The notes under the pieces are model-generated. The model ran no database searches. It was given only the letters and a program-made list of their open reading frames with translations, and had not been told where the DNA came from. A stretch of DNA of 10,640 bases from positions 1-10,640 of the forward strand of contig CAAEEC010000353.1 in NCBI GenBank assembly GCA_900754755.1, given 5' to 3'. Each line of letters begins with the position of its first letter. The first letter of the stretch is position 1. Below, piece by piece: positions 1-4,942 of this stretch. This DNA is from Clostridia bacterium (GTDB taxonomy: Bacteria > Bacillota > Clostridia > Christensenellales > Aristaeellaceae). Made by a program: the position numbers and the translations under genes.

Positions 1-135
1 AAGCGGCTGAAGCCTCGAGGACACAGAGCGAAGCGAAGTCCGCAGGGGCGAAACACCGGGCCGCCGAAGACGGCACGGTGCGAAGATGAAGGACGACCAT
101 TGCGAATTGTGGATAGTTTACTCCCCCGTCCACCA
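1..135. other. Gene-poor left edge with small dyad
   Basis: No complete gene is seen. One plus-strand frame is open from base 3 to a TGA at 87-89 and would encode a 28-residue Ala/Arg/Glu-rich tail, so the 3' end of an upstream gene is possible but unsupported. A small nested dyad is present: ACCG (55-58) pairs with CGGT (76-79), and inside it GCCG (60-63) pairs with CGGC (71-74). This could be RNA structure or part of a dispersed repeat. Function unknown. Confidence 0.3.
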
Positions 136-171
136 GGGGCTGTGAAAAAACTTTTGGTTTTTCACAGCCCC
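136..171. repeat. Perfect 14-bp inverted repeat (hairpin)
   Basis: GGGGCTGTGAAAAA at 136-149 is exactly complementary to 158-171, leaving an 8-nt loop (ACTTTTGG). No T-run follows on either strand, so it is not a textbook intrinsic terminator, although the T-rich 3' arm could still slow RNA polymerase. It lies about 65 nt ahead of the SPOR-domain gene. It may end transcription of an upstream gene outside the window, or it may be a copy of a dispersed palindromic repeat. The sequence alone does not decide. Confidence 0.6.
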
Positions 172-226
172 AGCGTATTTTGCATGTTCCCCTTCTTTTG
201 CGCATAGGTATTCTGATGAAGCGAAG

Positions 227-231
227 GGAGG
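227..231 (+). promoter_or_regulatory. RBS deciding the start of the SPOR gene
   Basis: GGAGG lies 7 nt before the ATG at 239. An in-frame ATG at 233 sits directly against this motif with no usable spacer, so 239 is the better start. Confidence 0.7.
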
Positions 232-238
232 GATGGCC

Positions 239-1033
239 ATGCATCGCGTGAAAGTGCGGCGGGAGCGGCCCGCGGCCGCGGCCTGGACCCTGGCGGTTTT
301 GCTCACCGCGTTGTTTGTATTCCTCATCGCGCGCGGCGCGGGCACGCAGAGCGGCGAAGAGACGCCGGAAAGCGCGCCGCGTCGGGCGTATGCGCTCACG
401 TTTGCCCCGCTGGAAACGCACCTCGTGCAATTCGGCGCCTATGAGGACGCGCTCAGCGCGCGCATTGAGGCGGCGCGCTATATGCCGCGCGGCGCGGCGG
501 GATATGTGCTGGAGGGCAGCCTGTACCGCGTGATCGGCGCGGGATACGATTCCCGGCAGGACGCGCAGGGCGTGTGCGAACGCCTGCGGGAGGAAGAAGG
601 CATGGAGGCGAGCGTCTATTCCCTCTCATCGGGCGAGGTGGAGCTGACCATTCAGGGCACGCAGGCGCAAGTGGAGGCGCTCACCCAGGCGGAAACCGCC
701 CTGCGCAACGCGGCCGCCCAACTCAACGAAACCGCCTTTGGATACGACCGCGGGGAACTCTCCAGCGAGGACGCGCGCAACCGTCTCGCGATCATCGCCG
801 CCAGCGCGCGGCAGGCGCACCAGGCGCTATCGCAGGCCGCCGCGCATACGGAAAATTCGTCCATCGACGCATTTCTCTCCATTTTATCCGATTTGGCCGC
901 TGAAACGGAGCAACTTTCCAATGAAAATGTTGCCGAGGGTCTTTCCTTTTCCGGCAGAATCAAGTATAATTATATCAGTGTGCGTGTGAGGCACATTGGC
1001 GTGCTCAAGGCCATGGGCGATTTGCGCGCATAG
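239..1033 (+). CDS. Membrane-anchored SPOR-domain protein
   Basis: A 264-residue protein. The N-terminus is basic (HRVKVRRER) and is followed by one hydrophobic segment at about residues 16-32, so it is probably a single-pass membrane protein with its bulk outside the cytoplasm. Residues 60-130 fit a SPOR fold: a LVQFGAYED strand-helix start, then YRVIGAGYDSRQDAQ and a helix ending at GMEASVYSL. SPOR domains in general bind denuded septal peptidoglycan. The rest (about 133-235) is Ala/Gln/Glu-rich and predicted helical. Its stop is 22 nt before the next gene, so it probably leads the DRTGG-ATPase-hydrogenase operon. Why a cell-wall-binding protein sits there is not evident. It could simply share the transcript. 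No strong promoter was recognised upstream. The SPOR call is fairly secure; the role is unknown. Confidence 0.8.
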   Translation: MHRVKVRRERPAAAAWTLAVLLTALFVFLIARGAGTQSGEETPESAPRRAYALTFAPLETHLVQFGAYEDALSARIEAARYMPRGAAGYVLEGSLYRVIGAGYDSRQDAQGVCERLREEEGMEASVYSLSSGEVELTIQGTQAQVEALTQAETALRNAAAQLNETAFGYDRGELSSEDARNRLAIIAASARQAHQALSQAAAHTENSSIDAFLSILSDLAAETEQLSNENVAEGLSFSGRIKYNYISVRVRHIGVLKAMGDLRA

Positions 1034-1055
1034 AGAACTTTCGGGAGGTGCTTGC

Positions 1056-1412
1056 GTGAAAGCGACGGAAATACAAAAGCTGCTGGACGCGACAATCGTG
1101 TGCGGTTCGCTGGAGGGCATCGACGTGCTGTGCGGCTGCGGGTCGGACATGATGAGCGACGTTCTCGCCTTCCCCAAGGAAAAGATGGTTTTGCTCACGG
1201 GGCTGACCAACGCGCATACAGTGCGCACTTGCGAACTGCTGGATGTGTGCGCGATTGTTTTTGTGCGCGGAAAAATTCCGGGCCGCGACGTGGTAGACGA
1301 AGCGGAGGAAGCTGGCATTCCCATCCTTGCCACGCGGCTGACGCTGTACGACGCGTGCGGGACGCTGTTCAAGGCCGGACTGCCCGGGGGAACGGGGCGC
1401 AAACATGAGTGA
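1056..1412 (+). CDS. DRTGG-domain protein (first copy)
   Basis: A 118-residue soluble protein read from GTG at 1056, preceded by GGGAGGTG at 1043-1050. Extending upstream in frame would overlap the SPOR gene and lose this ribosome site. The whole length matches a stand-alone DRTGG-type domain: an N-terminal helix (IQKLLDATIVCG), a GCGSD turn, a central strand (KMVLLTGL), then VCAIVFVRGKIPGRDVV and GIPILAT. DRTGG domains are known as regulatory, probably ligand-binding, modules in HPr-kinase, CBS and phosphotransacetylase relatives. The literal DRTGG tetrad is not preserved, as is common. Its last 8 bases overlap the ATG of the ATPase gene (ATGAGTGA), suggesting translational coupling. It resembles the protein at 3171-3497, so the pair flank the ATPase and hydrogenase genes. 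A sensory or adaptor role is inference. Confidence 0.78.
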   Translation: MKATEIQKLLDATIVCGSLEGIDVLCGCGSDMMSDVLAFPKEKMVLLTGLTNAHTVRTCELLDVCAIVFVRGKIPGRDVVDEAEEAGIPILATRLTLYDACGTLFKAGLPGGTGRKHE

Positions 1413-1827
1413 AATGCTGTGCGAGCGCTTTGAAATAGCGCAGGGAGATTTTGCCACAGCGGGGGAAGCGTCTGGTCGGATCAAGCGCATCCTCAAAAAG
1501 CTGGGCGTGGATAGCGCGGTGGTGCGCCGCGTATCCGTGGCTTCTTATGAAGTGGAACTGAACCTGGTGATTCATTCGCTGGGCGGCCGGATGGAACTTA
1601 CCGTGCTGCCCGAGCACGTGAAGCTCTATGTGGAAGACGATGGGCCGGGCATTCCGGATATCGATAAGGCCATGCAGGAGGGATTTTCCACCGCGAGCGA
1701 CGAAGTGCGCATGATGGGCTTTGGCGCGGGCATGGGCCTGCCCAACATGAAAAGGAACGCCGATGATTTTGCCATTTCAAGCGTCGTGGGGGAGGGCACG
1801 AAAATTACCATGACGTTCAATACCTAG
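1405..1827 (+). CDS. GHKL ATP-binding protein, anti-sigma factor type
   Basis: A 140-residue stand-alone GHKL ATPase domain like RsbW/SpoIIAB and histidine-kinase CA domains. The N box is E49-x3-N53 in SYEVELN. The G1 box is DDGPG at 78-82. The G2 box is the Gly-rich GFGAGMGL at 105-112, followed by the lid-like NMKRNADDF, and the domain ends in the usual GEGTKITMTF strand. There is no phospho-acceptor histidine domain and no membrane segment, so it is not a complete sensor kinase. Relatives phosphorylate anti-anti-sigma proteins or bind sigma factors. No STAS or sigma gene is in the window, so the partner is unknown. It overlaps the preceding DRTGG gene by 8 nt and precedes the hydrogenase-like gene by 23 nt. 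It is a plausible output or ATP-binding component of that sensor. Confidence 0.85.
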   Translation: MSEMLCERFEIAQGDFATAGEASGRIKRILKKLGVDSAVVRRVSVASYEVELNLVIHSLGGRMELTVLPEHVKLYVEDDGPGIPDIDKAMQEGFSTASDEVRMMGFGAGMGLPNMKRNADDFAISSVVGEGTKITMTFNT

Positions 1828-1850
1828 GATGCGGAGGAGGGGGATCGGCG

Positions 1851-3161
1851 ATGGACCGGTACTACCATTCTGTTACGCTGGATAAGGACAAGTGCGTTGG
1901 CTGCACCAATTGCTTAAAGCGGTGCCCCACCGAGGCCATCCGCGTGCGCGGCGGGCGGGCCCACATCATCGATGAGCGCTGCATCGATTGCGGCGAATGC
2001 ATCCGCGTGTGCGAGCACCACGCGAAAATCGCCAACACCAACCCGCTCAGCGCCATCAATGGCTTTCCTTATAAGATCGCGCTGCCCGCGCCTTCGCTGT
2101 ACGGCCAGTTCAAAAATCTGCGCAGCATTTCCGATGTGATCGAGGGCCTCAAAATGATGGGCTTCGACGCCGTGTATGAGGTCGCGCGCGGGGCGGATAT
2201 CGTTTCGGTGGCGGTAATGGAGCGCATGAAGGAACCGGATTGCCCCCGGCCGCTGATTTCTTCCAGTTGCCCGGCGGTGGTGCGGCTGATTCAAACGCGC
2301 TTTCCGGAATTGATCGATAACATTGTGGACGTGCGCTCGCCCATGGAGGTGGCCGCGTCGCAGGCGCGCAGCGAATTCGCGCGCGAAAAAGGCGTGGATC
2401 CCAAGGACGTGGGCTGCTTCTTCATCACGCCCTGCGCCGCGAAGATGACGGCCATCCGCAAACCCCTGGGCCACGAGAAGAGCGCGGTGGACGGCGCCAT
2501 TTCCTTCCTGGAAGTGTATGGGCTGCTCTCCGGGCAGATCAAAAAGGCCGTGAAGCCGGAAGACGCTCCATCGCCGCGCGCCACCAGCTTTGGCATTGGC
2601 TGGGCGCGCACGGGCGGGGAGGCCGGCGCGGTGCAGCAGGAAGAATCCCTGGCCGTGGACGGAATCGACAACGTGATCCGTGTGCTGGAGGAAATTGAGG
2701 ATAACCGCCTGCCGGGTCTGCGCTTTTTCGAGGGCATGGCCTGCTTTGGCGGCTGCATCGGCGGCCCGCTCTCCTTTGAAAACCCCTTTATCGCGCGCAA
2801 CCGCATCCGCAAGCTGGTGCTTTCCCTGCCCAAGGTGCGCCCGCAAGACGTGGTTTCGCCCGAGGAGATTTCGGGGATGGCGGATGAAATCTTTTGCGAT
2901 AAGCCGCTGGAACCCGTAAAGGTGATGCAACTGGGCAAGGATGTGCGCGAAGCGCTGCACAATATGGAGCGCGTGGAAGAACTGAGCAAAAAGCTGCCCG
3001 GGCTGGATTGCGGCAGCTGCGGCTCGCCCTCCTGCCAGGCGTTGGCGGAGGATATCGTGCTGGGCTACGCTTCTGAAATGGATTGCCTGGTGCTGCTCAA
3101 AGAGCGCCTGCGGCAAATGGCGCACCAAATGGTCGAAATGTCGGAAACTACCAGAAAGTAG
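1851..3161 (+). CDS. [FeFe]-hydrogenase-like sensory protein (HydS type)
   Basis: A 436-residue cytoplasmic iron-sulfur protein. Residues 10-55 hold two ferredoxin-type Fe4S4 motifs (C15, C18, C21, C25; C44, C47, C50, C54). The hydrogenase domain follows. L1 is SSSCP at 137-141, L2 is TPCAAKMTA at 193-201, and L3 is EGMACFGGC at 294-302. The four expected H-cluster ligands are present (C140, C195, C298, C302). Canonical L1 TSCCP has a proton-transfer cysteine where this protein has S139. The glutamate ending canonical L2 (PCxxKxxE) is A201, while K198 is kept. L3 also departs after the second cysteine, with GGP instead of GGGxP. Residues 387-412 form an extra cluster motif, C-x2-C-x4-C-x16-C. 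The protein ends in a short helical tail without a PAS domain, which fits group D-like putative sensory enzymes (such as the Thermoanaerobacter HydS) rather than catalytic HydA. RBS GGAGGAGG is at 1833-1840. Some H2 turnover or reversible H2 binding is likely; sensing is inference. Confidence 0.85.
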   Translation: MDRYYHSVTLDKDKCVGCTNCLKRCPTEAIRVRGGRAHIIDERCIDCGECIRVCEHHAKIANTNPLSAINGFPYKIALPAPSLYGQFKNLRSISDVIEGLKMMGFDAVYEVARGADIVSVAVMERMKEPDCPRPLISSSCPAVVRLIQTRFPELIDNIVDVRSPMEVAASQARSEFAREKGVDPKDVGCFFITPCAAKMTAIRKPLGHEKSAVDGAISFLEVYGLLSGQIKKAVKPEDAPSPRATSFGIGWARTGGEAGAVQQEESLAVDGIDNVIRVLEEIEDNRLPGLRFFEGMACFGGCIGGPLSFENPFIARNRIRKLVLSLPKVRPQDVVSPEEISGMADEIFCDKPLEPVKVMQLGKDVREALHNMERVEELSKKLPGLDCGSCGSPSCQALAEDIVLGYASEMDCLVLLKERLRQMAHQMVEMSETTRK

Positions 3162-3170
3162 GGAAACAAA

Positions 3171-3497
3171 ATGAAAGTTACACAGCTCGCAGAACTCTTG
3201 GACGCAAAGGTCGTTTGTCCGGCGGATCGCGAAATCGCCTGCGGTTATTCGTGCGATTTGCTCAGTTGGGTGATGGCGCATGGCAAACAGGATATGGCGT
3301 GGGTGACCGTGCAGGCGCATCTCAACGTGATCGCCGTGGCGGTGCTGGCGGATATGTCCTGCGTGATCGCCGCCGAAGGCGTGAAATTCCCGCCCGACGC
3401 CGTGGCCAAGGCGCAAAGCGAGGATTTGGCCTTGCTGGAATGCGATAAGAGCGCTTACGAAATCTGCTCCATCATGGCGCGCGCCGGCATCCAATAA
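3171..3497 (+). CDS. DRTGG-domain protein (second copy)
   Basis: A 108-residue soluble protein, again a single DRTGG-type domain. It opens with VTQLAELLDAKVVC, aligning with IQKLLDATIVC of the first copy. It then has GYSCDLLSWVM where the first has GCGSDMMSDVL, the strand MAWVTV, the core MSCVIAAEGVKFPPDAV, and a LALLECDKSAYEICSIMARAGI tail. Parallel domain layout, length and position make the two probable paralogues or partners. The start lies 9 nt after the hydrogenase stop, with only a weak AGGGA ribosome site, so translation may be coupled. It is the last gene of the operon, and the terminator at 3534-3560 follows. A regulatory ligand-binding role is inferred from the family and the neighbours. 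Confidence 0.75.
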   Translation: MKVTQLAELLDAKVVCPADREIACGYSCDLLSWVMAHGKQDMAWVTVQAHLNVIAVAVLADMSCVIAAEGVKFPPDAVAKAQSEDLALLECDKSAYEICSIMARAGIQ

Positions 3498-3533
3498 ATG
3501 GGCCGTCCGCGGCGCTTGGCCGCGTATCCACTT

Positions 3534-3560
3534 GCGGCGCGCAAAATGCGCGCCGCTTTT
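3534..3560 (+). terminator. Intrinsic terminator of the hydrogenase-like operon
   Basis: GCGGCGCGC at 3534-3542 pairs perfectly with GCGCGCCGC at 3548-3556 around an AAAAT loop. A TTTT run (3557-3560) follows. It stands 36 nt after the last DRTGG stop and just ahead of the tRNA promoter. Confidence 0.88.
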
Positions 3561-3574
3561 CATACAGTTTTAAC

Positions 3575-3603
3575 TTGACGTTGAAATCTTTCAGTGCTAT
3601 ACT
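3575..3603 (+). promoter_or_regulatory. Sigma-A promoter of the tRNA-Arg
   Basis: The -35 box is TTGACG (3575-3580) and the -10 box is TATACT (3598-3603), with a 17-bp spacer and a TG extension (3595-3596). The expected start near 3610 leaves a short leader before the tRNA at 3629. Confidence 0.85.
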
Positions 3604-3628
3604 ATATAAGCATTCGGAAACGAAGCAT

Positions 3629-3705
3629 GTGCCCGTAGCTCAGCCGGATAGAGTGTTTGGCTACGAACCAAAAGGTCGCGGGTTCGAATCCCTCCGGGCA
3701 CGCCA
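3629..3705 (+). tRNA. tRNA-Arg(ACG)
   Basis: A full cloverleaf can be drawn. The acceptor GTGCCCG (3629-3635) pairs fully with CGGGCAC (3695-3701). The D arm is GCTC/GAGT. The anticodon stem TTTGG/CCAAA encloses CTACGAA with anticodon ACG at 3663-3665. The variable loop is AGGTC and the T loop is TTCGAAT. The discriminator is G3702 and CCA is encoded at 3703-3705. Anticodon ACG (inosine at position 34 after editing) reads CGU, CGC and CGA. One oddity is in the T stem GCGGG/CCCTC, where C3679 faces T3693, a C-U mismatch. The gene is transcribed alone, between its own promoter and terminator. Confidence 0.95.
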
Positions 3706-3707
3706 TG

Positions 3708-3752
3708 CGCGAATCCTTGAAATCGTTGCGGTTTCAGGGATTCGCGTTTTTT
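3708..3752 (+). terminator. Intrinsic terminator of the tRNA gene
   Basis: A 17-bp stem (3708-3724 with 3730-3746, three G-T wobbles) closes a GTTGC loop and is followed by six T residues (3747-3752). The stem begins only two bases after the encoded CCA. Confidence 0.9.
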
Positions 3753-3781
3753 GGCGTATCCGTCGCGGATCACTTTTGCGG

Positions 3782-3810
3782 TTGCGATGGGCGCTTTGCC
3801 GTGGTATAAT
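3782..3810 (+). promoter_or_regulatory. Promoter of the PD-(D/E)XK gene
   Basis: A perfect TATAAT (3805-3810) with a TG extension (3802-3803) lies 17 bp after a partial -35 box TTGCGA (3782-3787). The predicted start is near 3817, giving a leader of roughly 45 nt. Confidence 0.75.
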
Positions 3811-3862
3811 AAAAGTGGGAAATGGCCCGCAAACATGGCCTGAAAGCGGAGGTTCGCACGCA

Positions 3863-4813
3863 ATGAACGAGGAACTTCAGGAATCCGGCGGCTGCACCGC
3901 GGGGATCGATACGGTAGATATCCGGGACGACTTCATGTTTTCTTATGTAATGAGCGATAGCAGAATTTGCATCGAACTGCTGCAATATCTGCTGCCAGAG
4001 CATAAAATTGATCGGATTGAATATTCGGAATTTGACGATGAAGATGAGGCCGCGATGGATGGCAAACGCAAAGCCCCCGAAGTGGTTACGCAAAAGGCGC
4101 TGGCGGAATCGTTTAGCAAGCGCGGCGTGCGGCTGGATGCGTATGTGGACGATGGCGCCAACGTGTATACCATCGAGATGCAAACCACGCGGCAGAGCGC
4201 GTTGCCCAAGCGCGCGCGGTTGTACCAGGCGCATATGGACATCAACCAGCTCAGCCGCGGGCAGTACTATGATAAGCTCCGCCCTGGCTTTGTGATTTTC
4301 ATTTGCACGTTCGACCCATTTGGCAGAGGACTATGCCGCTATTCGTTTCGGAATGTATGCAAGGAAGAGGATTTCGAACTGAAGGATGAAGCTTATAAGC
4401 TGTTTTTCAACACGACTGGCACGCGGGGAGAGATCAGCGAATCGCTGCGCGAAATTTTGCGCTATATCAATAACCCCGCTGGGTATCCGGTCGAAAAGAC
4501 CAAACTGCCATTGATCCACAAAATGGATCGCGCAGTGGACATGGCCAAAAAAAGCAAGGAATGGAGGAAAGCGTATATGAAATTTCAGTTGGCACAGCAG
4601 GATGCCGAAAGGCGCGGAGAAGCGCGCGGAGAAGCGCGCGGAGAAGCGCGCGGGGAAGCGCGCGGCGAAAAGCGCGGGGAAGCGCGGGAAAAGCGGGTCA
4701 CGGCCAATAAAATGCTCGGCGAGCATCTGCCGCTGGATTTGATTTCGCGCGTTACCGGCCTTTCCATTGAGGAGATAAACCATCTCAAAACTACCCCGAA
4801 TGCCAATTCATGA
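3863..4813 (+). CDS. PD-(D/E)XK nuclease family protein (Rpn/PDDEXK_2-like)
   Basis: A 316-residue protein. ATG 3863 is preceded by GGAGG at 3848-3852; the frame is open further upstream, but that part runs through the tRNA. The N-terminus (DIRDDFMFSYVM) is the usual opening of this family. The nuclease core has D92 in VRLDAYV and E105-x-Q107 in YTIEMQ, the ExQ variant of the ExK motif, followed by the family-typical YYDKLRPGFVIFIC strand. Residues about 251-275 are an Arg-Gly-Glu-Ala repeat from a 12-bp DNA tandem array. The C-terminus (LPLDLISRVTGLSIEEINHL) looks like a small helix-turn-helix. Such proteins are annotated as transposase-like; E. coli Rpn relatives are recombination-promoting DNA endonucleases, and others are suspected in defence. 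It is a single gene with its own promoter and terminator. The role is open, the fold assignment good. Confidence 0.82.
   Translation: MNEELQESGGCTAGIDTVDIRDDFMFSYVMSDSRICIELLQYLLPEHKIDRIEYSEFDDEDEAAMDGKRKAPEVVTQKALAESFSKRGVRLDAYVDDGANVYTIEMQTTRQSALPKRARLYQAHMDINQLSRGQYYDKLRPGFVIFICTFDPFGRGLCRYSFRNVCKEEDFELKDEAYKLFFNTTGTRGEISESLREILRYINNPAGYPVEKTKLPLIHKMDRAVDMAKKSKEWRKAYMKFQLAQQDAERRGEARGEARGEARGEARGEKRGEAREKRVTANKMLGEHLPLDLISRVTGLSIEEINHLKTTPNANS
4616..4663 (+). repeat. 12-bp tandem repeat inside the nuclease gene
   Basis: Four consecutive copies of GGAGAAGCGCGC (the last GGGGAAGCGCGC) run from 4616, and degenerate copies continue to about 4690. Each unit encodes four residues of the GEAR type, so copy-number change keeps the frame and alters only the length of a charged helical linker between the nuclease core and the C-terminal helices. 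Confidence 0.9.
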
Positions 4814-4861
4814 CGCAAGAGGGGCTTTATCCCAGTAGGCCAGCTCGCGCGGCAACGATCT

Positions 4862-4899
4862 GAGCGGTTGTGGGGACGCCGTCCACACAACCGCTCTTT
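4862..4899 (+). terminator. Terminator hairpin between convergent genes
   Basis: GAGCGGTTGTG (4862-4872) pairs with CACAACCGCTC (4886-4896). An inner GGAC/GTCC stem (4874-4877, 4881-4884) leaves a GCC loop. A TTTCTCTT tail follows on the plus strand, serving the nuclease gene. The minus-strand flank (AGATCG) is not T-rich, so for the converging solute-binding gene it is at most a transcript-end stem. Nothing else is seen in 4814-4942. Confidence 0.75.
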
Positions 4900-4942
4900 C
4901 TCTTATTACGCTTGTGCTCTTTGCGCGTCAATTTGCCAATGC

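Noticed and set aside
180..214. Possible promoter for the SPOR operon (TTGCAT at 180-185, TATTCT at 209-214)
   Set aside because: The spacing is 23 bp and both boxes are imperfect; not enough to call.
1914..3563. Long open frame on the minus strand opposite the hydrogenase-like gene (about 549 codons)
   Set aside because: It is rich in His, Arg and Ala, has no recognisable motif, and mirrors a gene with clear cysteine motifs and a ribosome site on the other strand.
3629..3705. Integration att site at the tRNA 3' end
   Set aside because: No repeat of the tRNA 3' segment and no integrase gene were seen in the window.
3575..3862. N-terminal extension of the PD-(D/E)XK protein through the tRNA
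   Set aside because: The stretch encodes a tRNA, its terminator and the gene's own promoter. The ribosome site and family N-terminus support ATG 3863.
4616..4690. CRISPR-like repeat array
   Set aside because: The units are 12 bp, directly adjacent and without spacers, and they lie in frame inside a gene.
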